A program made the position numbers and the translations under genes. A stretch of 64,000 bases of DNA from positions 1 through 64,000 of the forward strand of contig JBOFDK010000014.1 of the NCBI GenBank assembly GCA_051646925.1, written 5' to 3'. Origin of the DNA: JBOFDK01 sp051646925 (GTDB lineage Bacteria; Bacillota; Clostridia; Lachnospirales; Cellulosilyticaceae). Numbering within the stretch: position 1 is the first letter of the stretch; each line of letters starts with the position of its first letter. Positions 45,172 to 53,414 of the stretch are shown in pieces. The notes under the pieces are model-generated. The model searched no databases, was not told the DNA's origin, and was given only the letters and a program-made list of their open reading frames with translations.

Positions 45172-45868
45172 TATTTTTTTCCTCTAATTCACGTTCAGCC
45201 TGACTTTTTCTTAGATAATCTGGAACAAATTCATCCGCATCTACCGCTTCACCTTTTTCAAAAGCTATAGCTGCTAAATGCGCAACTACACTAGCTCTTT
45301 GCATCATCATATAACTTGGTACAAATAATGCACGTTCACCTAGTGCTTCTTTTATTGTTTTTTCAAAAACACTTACTCCATCACCTACAAAAATTACTGA
45401 TTTATCATAAGTTTTTAAATGCTCTAATAACTCATCTATCATCATTCCTAAATGGTCTGTAAGTCGCACCATTTTTCCTTTTTGCCACTGATAGCATGCT
45501 GTATACACTTGCTGACGCCTCGCATCCATAATTGGGCAAATAATAGATTCTGTAAACGTTACATTATGCGCCATAACATCTAATGTCGAAATACCTACAA
45601 TTGGAACTTCAAGTGCCATTGCCATTGCTTTTGCAGTAGACACTCCAATTCTAATACCTGTAAATGACCCAGGTCCGCTAGTTGTCGCAATAACATCTAC
45701 GTCTTTTAAATCAAAGCCAATTAATTTTTTCATATCTTCTAACATAGGCATAATAGTTTGTGAGTGTGTCAATTTATGACAAACATAATACTCTCCCACT
45801 AATTTTCCTTCTGAAAAATACGCCACACTACCCGCTACTCCTGATGCATCTAATGCAATAATATTCAT
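45161..45868 (-). CDS. tsaB: tRNA threonylcarbamoyladenosine biosynthesis protein TsaB
   Basis: TsaB is the scaffold partner of TsaD in making t6A at position 37 of ANN-decoding tRNAs. The 235-residue protein has the N-terminal MNIIALDASG, the LTHSQTIMPML motif and TTSGPGSFTGIRIG of the family. It lacks a full ATPase site, as expected. GGTGGAG precedes the ATG. It lies 8 bases after tsaE and overlaps rimI by 11 bases. tsaD is not in the window. Confidence 0.96.
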   Translation of the reverse strand: MNIIALDASGVAGSVAYFSEGKLVGEYYVCHKLTHSQTIMPMLEDMKKLIGFDLKDVDVIATTSGPGSFTGIRIGVSTAKAMAMALEVPIVGISTLDVMAHNVTFTESIICPIMDARRQQVYTACYQWQKGKMVRLTDHLGMMIDELLEHLKTYDKSVIFVGDGVSVFEKTIKEALGERALFVPSYMMMQRASVVAHLAAIAFEKGEAVDADEFVPDYLRKSQAERELEEKNSEH

Positions 45869-45876
45869 ATCTCCAC

Positions 45877-46293
45877 CTACTTTACTGTAATCTTTCTATA
45901 ATCAAAACCTTTTTCCAAATCTTTATCAATATAAATCCACTTTGCTGTACTTGGAATTGCATCTGGAACATTATTCGCCCATTCGACAAGACAAATACCT
46001 TCTCCGTAAAAATAATCTTCATATCCTATAAAATCAAGTTCATCATAATCTGCAATACGGTATAAATCAAAATGATATAGTGGTATATCTGCGTCATATT
46101 GTTGAACTATTGTAAATGTTGGGCTAGTAATAGACTCTTCAATTCCTAATCCTTTTGCAAAACCTTTAGAAAAAATTGTTTTACCTACACCTAAATCCCC
46201 TATCAAACAATAAATCTCACCTTTTTTCGCTTCGGTTGCAAGTTTATATGCAAACTCAAACGTTTCTTCTTCAGTCAAACTATTGAATACCAT
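45877..46293 (-). CDS. tsaE: tRNA threonylcarbamoyladenosine biosynthesis ATPase TsaE
   Basis: TsaE is the ATPase that recycles the TsaBD complex in t6A synthesis. The 138-residue protein has Walker A GDLGVGKT and the PTFTIVQQY and HFDLYRI segments of the family. VEWANNVPD is also typical. The start at 46293 is chosen because GAAAGGA lies 7-8 bases upstream; an in-frame ATG 18 codons earlier lacks a ribosome site and would give a long, unusual N terminus. It leads the tsaE-tsaB-rimI operon. Confidence 0.96.
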   Translation of the reverse strand: MVFNSLTEEETFEFAYKLATEAKKGEIYCLIGDLGVGKTIFSKGFAKGLGIEESITSPTFTIVQQYDADIPLYHFDLYRIADYDELDFIGYEDYFYGEGICLVEWANNVPDAIPSTAKWIYIDKDLEKGFDYRKITVK

Positions 46294-46650
46294 ATCAAAA
46301 ATCCTTTCCACGTGCTTATCAACTGTTTTTTTATATAAGTATATCATAAAACCGATACTTTTAAACTATACACATCCCACACTATATATTTTTTATTTAT
46401 ACACATTTTATAGCTTATAACTTTTGGATATACACATTTTATAGCTTATAACTTTTGGATATACACATTAAATATAATATGCCCTTTATTTATCCACACC
46501 TCCTACTCTAAATCTTCTACTTATACACTTTCTATACACAATTTTCTGTATACTTTCAAAATATGTAATTTGAAATGTTACATATAAATCTTTAAAACAC
46601 CACATAATACATTATATTGAATTTTAACAACTAGGAAGGAATATAAAACA
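46294..46650. other. 357-base divergent intergenic region, tsaE/rubrerythrin
   Basis: This AT-rich gap separates tsaE (minus) from rubrerythrin (plus). No gene is visible. It contains the 31-bp tandem repeat with twin TTATA-N3-TATAA palindromes (46398-46459) and an inverted repeat ATGTAA-N9-TTACAT at 46563-46583, closer to the rubrerythrin start. Confidence 0.65.
46398..46459. repeat. 31-bp tandem duplication carrying palindromes
   Basis: Two identical 31-base units lie at 46398-46428 and 46429-46459, followed by the first ten bases of a third. Each holds the 13-bp palindrome TTATAGCTTATAA (46408-46420 and 46439-46451). The shape resembles a shortened PerR box, whose consensus is TTATAAT-N-ATTATAA. 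Confidence 0.8.
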
Positions 46651-47238
46651 ATGACTGATTTTAAAAATACAAAAACGTGTAAAAATCTAATGACTTCATT
46701 TATTGGAGAATCTCAAGCATATATGAATTATATGTTTTTTAAAAAAACTGCTGTACGTGAAAAATTAAAAGAAATTTCAGATATTTTTGAGATAACTGCA
46801 AAAAATGAAATGTCACATGCAAATACTTTTCTAAAGTTACTACATGAACATTTAGGTAATGGGTCTGTTTCTACAACTTCTGAATATCCTGTTTCAAAAG
46901 GCGATACACTAGCAAACTTAAAAGCTGCCGCTGCTGGTGAGCATCATGAATCTCATGACCTATATCCTGTTTTTGCTGAAATAGCAAGACAAGAAGGATT
47001 CGATCACATTGCACACCATTTTGAGGTAATTACAGAAATTGAAAAACAACACGAAGAAAGATTTAATTACTATGCAAAACATCTTGAAGATGGTTCATTA
47101 TTTAAACAAGACAAAGAAGTTTACTTTAAATGTGAACATTGTGGTTATATAACTTTTTCAAAAGAAGCGCCAGAAAGTTGTCCTAGTTGCCATCATCCAC
47201 GTACTTACTTCAAAATCGTTACAGCTTCTTGGCAATAA
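46651..47238 (+). CDS. rbr: Rubrerythrin
   Basis: Rubrerythrin is a diiron peroxidase that removes hydrogen peroxide in anaerobes. The 195-residue protein has an N-terminal ferritin-like four-helix domain with ESQAYMNY, ENEMSHA-like KNEMSHANTF, and EIEKQHEERF providing diiron ligands. The C-terminal rubredoxin domain has CEHCGY and CPSCHHP as the four iron cysteines. AGGAAGGA lies 10-12 bases before the ATG. It is monocistronic with a strong terminator. The upstream twin palindromes suggest redox-linked control. Confidence 0.96.
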   Translation: MTDFKNTKTCKNLMTSFIGESQAYMNYMFFKKTAVREKLKEISDIFEITAKNEMSHANTFLKLLHEHLGNGSVSTTSEYPVSKGDTLANLKAAAAGEHHESHDLYPVFAEIARQEGFDHIAHHFEVITEIEKQHEERFNYYAKHLEDGSLFKQDKEVYFKCEHCGYITFSKEAPESCPSCHHPRTYFKIVTASWQ

Positions 47239-47283
47239 GAAACAACCATTTCCATATATTAAACTAAAGAAAAAAATTAAACA

Positions 47284-47326
47284 AAAAAACTTCCAACGCT
47301 CTATTTTGCGTTGGAAGTTTTTTATT
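47284..47326. terminator. Bidirectional terminator between rubrerythrin and tex
   Basis: AAAAAACTTCCAACGC (47284-47299) pairs with GCGTTGGAAGTTTTTT (47308-47323) with an 8-base loop. It serves the converging rubrerythrin and tex genes. Confidence 0.95.
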
Positions 47327-49483
47327 TTAAGATGCGCCTTGTACTTGTTTCATAGACAAGCTTATTTTTTTCGTTTGAACATTTACACCTATTACGATAA
47401 CATCCACTATATCTCCTACTTTAACAACTTCTAAAGGATGTTTTATATAACGGTCACATAATTGTGATAAATGCACGAGTCCATCTTGATGCACACCGAT
47501 ATCTACGAATGCACCAAAATCTACGATGTTACGAACTGTTCCTTTAAGTTTCATGCCTTCTTTTAAATCTTCAATTTCTAATACATCACTATGAAGAATA
47601 GGTTTTGGCATATCTTCCCTCGGGTCACGTCCTGGTTTTTCTAATTCTTTAATAATATCTTCTAATGTTGGAACACCAACTCCTAAAGTCGTTGCAAGTT
47701 GATTTAAGTCACCAATTTTATTGTGAAGTCCTGCAAATTGACCTGCTTTTTGTTCTTCTTTTGTATACCCTAAAGCTTCTAGTAGTCCTTGCGCTGTGTT
47801 GTATGACTCTGGATGCACTGCCGTATTATCTAAAAAATTCTTGCCTTCTGATACACGTAAAAACCCTGCACATTGTTCAAAAACTTTTGGTCCTAACCCT
47901 TTTACTTTTTTTATCTGCGCGCGACTTATAAACTTTCCATTTTCTTCTCTGTATATAATAATATTATTTGCTACTGTTTTTTTGATACCTGCAACGTATT
48001 GTAATAACGATGATGACGCTGTATTAATATCAACACCTACAGCATTTACCGCATGCTCTACAACACCACCCAAACTTTCTTCTAGACGTTTTTGATTCAT
48101 ATCATGTTGATATTGACCTACACCTATTGACTTTGGATCTATTTTTACAAGCTCTGCTAGTGGGTCTTGAAGTCGTCTTGCAATTGATACAGCACTTCTT
48201 ACTCCTACATCATCATTTGGAAACTCTTCCGTTGCTAACTTTGAAGCTGAATATACTGATGCTCCCGCTTCATTTACAATAACATAATGTATTTTTTTCG
48301 GAATTTCTTTTAGCATATCTGCCACAAATTTTTCTGTTTCTCTTGACGCTGTTCCATTTCCTATAGATAACAAATCAACGTCATGTGTTTCTATAAGTTG
48401 TTTTAATGTTTTTTTAGCTTCCTCTGTTTTGTTTTGAGGAGCCGTTGGATAAATAACTGTATTTGCAAGTTTTTTTCCTGTTTCATCTACTACTGCTATT
48501 TTGCACCCTGTTCTAAACGCTGGGTCTACACCCATAACTATATGATTTTTGATTGGTGCTCCCATTAGTAGTTGATACAAGTTTTTATTAAATACTTCTA
48601 ATCCACCTTCTTCTGCACGCTCAGTTAGTTCATTTCTAATGTCACGTTCGATTGCTGGTGCTATAAGTCTTTTGTAACTATCTTGAATAGTACTTTCTAA
48701 TATATCTTGCGCTGAACTATTTTTTTGAATAATTTGTGTCATAAGATACATTAACACTTTATCTGTAGGTGCTTCTAATTTCGCTGTAATAATTTTTTCT
48801 TTTTCACCACGATTTATCGCTAATATACGATGTCCTGGCATTGCTTTGATTTTTTCATTGTAGTCATAATACATTGCAAAAACTTGTTTTTCATCTTTTG
48901 TTTTGTCTTTTACTTTAGTTATAATTTCTGATTCTAAAAACGTTATTTTTCGGATATATCCTCTATACGTTGCATTATCTGAAATTTGCTCTGCCAAAAT
49001 ATCTTTTGCACCATCTAATGCTTGCTCTACTGTATCTACACCTTTTTCACTATCAATATACAGTTTTGCTTGCTCGCAAATATCCATAGCCTCTTGCTCC
49101 ATAATAAGCTTTGCAAGCGGTTCTAACCCTTTTTCTTTAGCAATTGTTGCTCTAGTACGTTTTTTTGTTTTGTATGGTAAATAGAGGTCTTCTACTTCTG
49201 TCATAGTTTGTGCTACTTCAATTTGTTTTTGAAGAACCTCTGTAAGTTTTCCTTGCTCATCTATAAGTCTTATTACTTGTTGTTGCCTTGCTTCTAGATT
49301 TTGCAAATACGTATATCGTTCATGAAATTTACGAAGAACTTCATCATCTAGTCCTCCTGTTAATTCTTTTCTATATCTCGCAATAAAAGGAATAGTATTA
49401 CCCTCTTCTATAAGCTGTATTGTTTGTGTTACCTGTTCTTTTTTTATGCCTAACTCTTGTTGTAGTATATTTATTTTATCCAT
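47327..49483 (-). CDS. tex: Tex family RNA-binding protein
   Basis: The 718-residue protein is a Tex/YhgF factor linked to transcription and RNA handling. It has an N-terminal helical region, a YqgF-like domain (VMGVDPAFRTGCKIAVVDETG), helix-hairpin-helix motifs (VKGLGPKVFEQCAGFLR, through the GVGVPTLEDIIKEL stretch) and a C-terminal S1 RNA-binding domain (GMKLKGTVRNIVDFGAFVDIG). The length and domain order are standard. GAGGGAG precedes the ATG. It lies in the same direction as the repeat-bearing gene upstream. Confidence 0.96.
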   Translation of the reverse strand: MDKINILQQELGIKKEQVTQTIQLIEEGNTIPFIARYRKELTGGLDDEVLRKFHERYTYLQNLEARQQQVIRLIDEQGKLTEVLQKQIEVAQTMTEVEDLYLPYKTKKRTRATIAKEKGLEPLAKLIMEQEAMDICEQAKLYIDSEKGVDTVEQALDGAKDILAEQISDNATYRGYIRKITFLESEIITKVKDKTKDEKQVFAMYYDYNEKIKAMPGHRILAINRGEKEKIITAKLEAPTDKVLMYLMTQIIQKNSSAQDILESTIQDSYKRLIAPAIERDIRNELTERAEEGGLEVFNKNLYQLLMGAPIKNHIVMGVDPAFRTGCKIAVVDETGKKLANTVIYPTAPQNKTEEAKKTLKQLIETHDVDLLSIGNGTASRETEKFVADMLKEIPKKIHYVIVNEAGASVYSASKLATEEFPNDDVGVRSAVSIARRLQDPLAELVKIDPKSIGVGQYQHDMNQKRLEESLGGVVEHAVNAVGVDINTASSSLLQYVAGIKKTVANNIIIYREENGKFISRAQIKKVKGLGPKVFEQCAGFLRVSEGKNFLDNTAVHPESYNTAQGLLEALGYTKEEQKAGQFAGLHNKIGDLNQLATTLGVGVPTLEDIIKELEKPGRDPREDMPKPILHSDVLEIEDLKEGMKLKGTVRNIVDFGAFVDIGVHQDGLVHLSQLCDRYIKHPLEVVKVGDIVDVIVIGVNVQTKKISLSMKQVQGAS

Positions 49484-49563
49484 TAAATCTAAACTCCCTC
49501 TTTTGTAAACATTTATGCTATTAAAACATTTTTTTATCCAAAGTACAACTATTATTATTTTTC

Positions 49564-50457
49564 TTAATTATAGTTACTGTTATCTCTATTACGTCTATTA
49601 CTGTAATATATATCTTCATCAGCAAATTTGTTATTCACTCTATCATTTTTCTCATTATGATATATATTATCACTATTGTGATTATTATTGTAATATATAT
49701 TTTCACTATTGTATTTGTTATTAGGATATATATTACCTTTATTGCACTTATTATTAGGATATATATCATTGTTATTGTATTTATTATTGTGATATACATT
49801 ATCACTATTGTCTTCGCTATATTTACAATTACAGTTATCACTACATTGACAACTATCATTACATATATAACTTTCACTACCTTTGCAGAAAAATCTTATT
49901 TCTCTTAATTCTTTATTTCCACAACTTTTGAAACAAACTACAGTTGTTAATAAAGTTCCATACTGCCTTTTAATAACTTGGCTAAATGCTTCTGCTACAC
50001 TCATTGTTTTACTATAACCTGTATAACCTTCTAAATTTACAGGAAGGTTTTTCGGTATTACAGCAACTTGAATCATACTTTTTAGCGGAATTAATGTTTG
50101 TGGTACTAGCGATACACCTCTAAATAACGGGTTATTGTGTAGTGCATTACAAAAAACGCTAGCAATATCTCTTTGATTTTTTTGTGCAATTCCAGTAAAT
50201 ATAATTTCTTCCTCATTACAATAGATATGTGTACATAGAACAGTATTTCCTGTACGGTAATATTTTGGCAATATTACTCTAATACATTCAGCTTGCTGTC
50301 TATATTCAACTACTATACCTAAATCTAATACCTTTTCACACCCTTCTGATACACCTTCTTGCGGTTCCATTATATGAACCGAGTTGTCTTGACCTAGTGT
50401 ATAGTACAATAAAGTTACTATTTCATACCATGGTGGATAAACTTGTTGCATATTCAT
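49564..50457 (-). CDS. Unrecognised protein with an Asn/Tyr-rich 11-residue repeat tail
   Basis: I do not recognise this 297-residue product. Residues 1-190 look like a folded cytosolic domain with mixed strands and helices (MQQVYPPWYEIVTLLYY, then VIPKNLPVNLEGYTGYSK). A Cys-rich segment follows (CNDSCQCSDNCNCKYSED). Next come five copies of an 11-residue unit of the form NIYxNNKYNxx, ending in an Arg/Asn-rich tail. AAAGGAG lies best for the ATG at 50457; an ATG two codons upstream touches the ribosome site. The repeat makes several spurious frames open on both strands. The head could be a clostridial DUF; I cannot name it. Confidence 0.75.
   Translation of the reverse strand: MNMQQVYPPWYEIVTLLYYTLGQDNSVHIMEPQEGVSEGCEKVLDLGIVVEYRQQAECIRVILPKYYRTGNTVLCTHIYCNEEEIIFTGIAQKNQRDIASVFCNALHNNPLFRGVSLVPQTLIPLKSMIQVAVIPKNLPVNLEGYTGYSKTMSVAEAFSQVIKRQYGTLLTTVVCFKSCGNKELREIRFFCKGSESYICNDSCQCSDNCNCKYSEDNSDNVYHNNKYNNNDIYPNNKCNKGNIYPNNKYNSENIYYNNNHNSDNIYHNEKNDRVNNKFADEDIYYSNRRNRDNSNYN
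49640..49800. repeat. 33-bp coding tandem repeat, about five copies
   Basis: Units with a 33-base period share a core (TATTATTAGGATATATAT-like) and encode the repeated 11-residue NIYPNNKYNSE-type motif on the minus strand. Divergence among copies is moderate. Confidence 0.85.
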
Positions 50458-50512
50458 AATCATACTCCTTTCTAGTTACACTTATAGTATATGCAGGAGT
50501 ATGCTATTTGGT

Positions 50513-51421
50513 TTAATATTTTAATTCTTCATCTATCCAAACTTTTGCACCGCTCTGATCTGCTTGCAACATTTGAACTTGCCACTCTACGTCTAATGTA
50601 TCCAAAAAGCCCACCATTTCTCGCCTGAAGCTAACTACATTTTTAACTACTGCTATAAGTGTTGGCCCCGCTCCACTTAAAAAACTTCCTTTAGCACCAC
50701 ATTTATTTGCATGCTCAAATATTTGTCTCATATTTGGGATAAGTTGTTCACGATATGGTTCATGAAAACGATCCTCCATAGCCATAGCTAAATTTTCAAT
50801 ATCTCCTGTAATCATAGACGCTGTTAATAACGCTGCTCGGCTTGCATTGAAAACTCCATCTTTCAAACTAATTTGTTCCGGAATTACTTCTCTAGCTTTT
50901 TCCGTTGCTAGTGTAAAGTTTGGAATCATTACTGCAAAATGAATGTTTTCAGCAACGTTAATTTTAACGTATTTCATATCTTCTTCATTCATAGCACCAA
51001 CTGTCATTCCACCTAAAATCGCTGGTGTTGTATTGTCAGGATGTCCTTCTAATTGCGCTGCCATTTGTACTAACTCTTCTTTTGAAAAAAAGCTTCTGCT
51101 AAGTGCATTTGCTATATGCAGTCCCGCTACTATACACGCTGCGCTACTACCAAGTCCTCTTGTATGAGGTATAGTATCTTTTTGAATAATACGAATACCT
51201 GGTACATCACGTTTTATTACGTCATAGAAATGACAAATAGTTTTATATATTAAATTTGTTTCATCTGTTGGTATACCTACGTTACCATTTTCAATAATAA
51301 TTTCTAACCCTTCTGAAATTTCTTCTGCGTACACAATATTATACATCTGTAGTGCCATTCCTATACTGTCAAACCCAGGTCCCATATTAGCAGTCGTTGC
51401 TGGTACTTTTACTTTAATCAT
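50513..51421 (-). CDS. thrB: Homoserine kinase (GHMP family)
   Basis: ThrB phosphorylates homoserine in threonine biosynthesis. The 302-residue protein has the N-terminal VKVPATTANMGPGFD, the ATP-binding HTRGLGSSAACIVAG loop and the C-terminal GAKGSFLSGAGPTLIAV of the GHMP kinase family. AAAGGAG precedes the ATG. It is downstream of tmk, with hom and lysC further upstream beyond a terminator. thrC is not visible here. Confidence 0.96.
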   Translation of the reverse strand: MIKVKVPATTANMGPGFDSIGMALQMYNIVYAEEISEGLEIIIENGNVGIPTDETNLIYKTICHFYDVIKRDVPGIRIIQKDTIPHTRGLGSSAACIVAGLHIANALSRSFFSKEELVQMAAQLEGHPDNTTPAILGGMTVGAMNEEDMKYVKINVAENIHFAVMIPNFTLATEKAREVIPEQISLKDGVFNASRAALLTASMITGDIENLAMAMEDRFHEPYREQLIPNMRQIFEHANKCGAKGSFLSGAGPTLIAVVKNVVSFRREMVGFLDTLDVEWQVQMLQADQSGAKVWIDEELKY

Positions 51422-51447
51422 ACAGTTCTCCTTTTCAGTATTTCGGA

Positions 51448-52065
51448 TTATTTTTCTATAATTTTTTTATATACAACATCAAAAATTCGATCTATCATTT
51501 CATCCATTGGTAATGTTCCATCAATCATAACACAAGGTTCTTTTTTCTCTTTGTAAACTTGACGATACCCCTTTTCAACCATTTCATGAAACGCCTTACC
51601 TTCAAGATCTAATCTATTAATATCTTCTACTTCTTGCTTTCTTTTTGTACTTATTTCTACTGGTAAATCAATAATAATATTTAAATCAGGATACACATCA
51701 CATACAAACTCATTTAGTCTACGCACTGTATCTTCGCCTAACCTTCTAGCATACCCTTGATACACTATCGTACTAATATGAAATCTATCTGTTATTACTA
51801 TTTTACCTTTTTCTATACTAGGTATTACTTTATTTACAAGATGTTCACGTCTAGCCGCTAAATATAATAGCAATTCTGTTTTTGCATCCACTTCATAATC
51901 CATAATAGCATTTCTTATATTTTCAGCTGATGGAATCCCGCCCGGCTCTCTTGTTACAACAACTTCATAACCTAGTTTTTCTAATCTTTCTTTTAATACT
52001 TTTGCCGTAGTACTTTTACCTGTAGCTTCCCCGCCTTCTAATGCTATAAATAAACCTTTACTCAT
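51448..52065 (-). CDS. tmk: Thymidylate kinase
   Basis: Tmk converts dTMP to dTDP. The 205-residue protein has the P loop EGGEATGKSTTAK, the TREPGGIPSAENIR substrate motif and the DRFHISTIVYQGYARRL segment. The P loop has Glu-Ala-Thr where many relatives have Asp-Gly-x, a mild variation. GGAGGA precedes the ATG, and thrB follows after 26 bases. Confidence 0.94.
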   Translation of the reverse strand: MSKGLFIALEGGEATGKSTTAKVLKERLEKLGYEVVVTREPGGIPSAENIRNAIMDYEVDAKTELLLYLAARREHLVNKVIPSIEKGKIVITDRFHISTIVYQGYARRLGEDTVRRLNEFVCDVYPDLNIIIDLPVEISTKRKQEVEDINRLDLEGKAFHEMVEKGYRQVYKEKKEPCVMIDGTLPMDEMIDRIFDVVYKKIIEK

Positions 52066-52118
52066 CTGTATTTCCTCCTGCTTTTGTCCTTTATTCGTTA
52101 AGCTAATTATAACACAAA

Positions 52119-52158
52119 TTAAAGCCTACCATTACATTTGCATGGTAGGCTTTAACTA
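52119..52158. terminator. Terminator after lysC
   Basis: TTAAAGCCTACCAT (52119-52132) pairs with ATGGTAGGCTTTAA (52142-52155). It splits the hom-apgM-lysC group from tmk-thrB. Confidence 0.85.
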
Positions 52159-52165
52159 TTTTTTC

Positions 52166-53374
52166 TTAATCTTCTAATTGAAACGCATCATGAATTGCAT
52201 TCATAGCTTTGTTCATTTGATTTTTATCAATAAGAATAGATATTTTAATTTCAGATGTAGATATTTTGTGAATATTAATATTTGCATCATACATTGCTTC
52301 AAACATTTTTGATGCAACACCTGCATTTGCAACCATACCACCACCTACTACTGAAACTTTTGCAAGTGTTTCGTTATACTCTACCTCTTTTACACCCCAA
52401 CGCTTCTTATTTTCAGTTACTACTTCTTTTACATCTTCTAGCGCTGTATCGGCTACTGTAAAAGCAATATCTTTTGTACCATCTCTACCAATAGATTGAA
52501 GGATAATATCTACATTAATATTTTTCTTTGCTAACGTTGCAAAAACATCAAATGCTTTACCTGGTGCATCTGGTAAACCGATAAGAGATACACTTGCTAT
52601 TTCATCATCACCTGCTACACCACTAATTAACATTCTTTCCATTTTACAAACCTCCTTAACAACTGTTCCCTCTGCATTTGTCAAACTAGAACGTACAACT
52701 AACTCTACATTGTATTTTTTTGCTAACTCTACTGACCTATTATGTAATACTTTTGCACCTAATGATGCAAGTTCTAGCATTTCATTGTATGTAATTTCTT
52801 CGATTTTTTTAGCATTTTTTACAATTCTTGGATCTGCAGTATAAACACCATCAACATCTGTATAAATTTCACATTTATCTGCATGAAGAGCTGCAGCAAT
52901 AGCTACTGCTGTTGTATCACTACCACCACGTCCAAGCGTCGTTAAATCGTCAAATCTATTTATACCTTGAAATCCTGTAACTATAACAATATTTTTTCGC
53001 TCTATTTCTCTTTGGATACGATTTGGCTTAATTTTTTTTAGTCTTGCATTACTATAATCCGATGTTGTTTTCATACCAACTTGATAAGCGTTTAGAGAAA
53101 CTGCAGGTAATCCAAGTTCTGTTAATGCCATTGCCATTAGTGCAACAGATTGTTGTTCACCAGTTGTAAGAAGCATATCCATTTCTCTTTTTGAAGGATT
53201 TTTACTTATTTCTTTTGCTTTTGCTATAAGGTCATCTGTTGTATCCCCTTGTGCTGATAATACAACAACAACATCATGACCTTGTTTATAAGTGTCAGCT
53301 ACTCTTTTTGCAACATTAAAAACACGTTCCGCATTTGCAACAGAGCTTCCACCAAATTTTTGTACAATTAACAT
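52166..53374 (-). CDS. lysC: Aspartate kinase
   Basis: This enzyme catalyses the first step of the aspartate pathway, phosphorylating aspartate. The 402-residue protein has the N-terminal VQKFGGSSVANAERV, the TTGEQQSVALMA motif, GRGGSDTTAVAIAAAL, and two C-terminal ACT domains that usually bind lysine or threonine. AGGGAGGAA precedes the ATG. It is last in a group with hom and the apgM-like gene. I see no lysine riboswitch or T box upstream of that group, where only 110 bases are available. Confidence 0.96.
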   Translation of the reverse strand: MLIVQKFGGSSVANAERVFNVAKRVADTYKQGHDVVVVLSAQGDTTDDLIAKAKEISKNPSKREMDMLLTTGEQQSVALMAMALTELGLPAVSLNAYQVGMKTTSDYSNARLKKIKPNRIQREIERKNIVIVTGFQGINRFDDLTTLGRGGSDTTAVAIAAALHADKCEIYTDVDGVYTADPRIVKNAKKIEEITYNEMLELASLGAKVLHNRSVELAKKYNVELVVRSSLTNAEGTVVKEVCKMERMLISGVAGDDEIASVSLIGLPDAPGKAFDVFATLAKKNINVDIILQSIGRDGTKDIAFTVADTALEDVKEVVTENKKRWGVKEVEYNETLAKVSVVGGGMVANAGVASKMFEAMYDANINIHKISTSEIKISILIDKNQMNKAMNAIHDAFQLED

Positions 53375-53414
53375 TGGCTTCCTCCCTTTGACATATAACT
53401 TTCTATACTAAAGA

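Noticed and set aside
46398..46470. Possible CRISPR array or phase-variation repeat
   Set aside because: The 31-bp units are directly adjacent with no spacers and only two full copies, so it is a plain tandem duplication.
49635..49908. Ile/Tyr/Thr-rich frames on both strands around the Asn/Tyr repeat
   Set aside because: A 33-bp AT-rich repeat without stops opens all its frames. Only the frame joined to the 297-residue head has a ribosome site and a folded domain.
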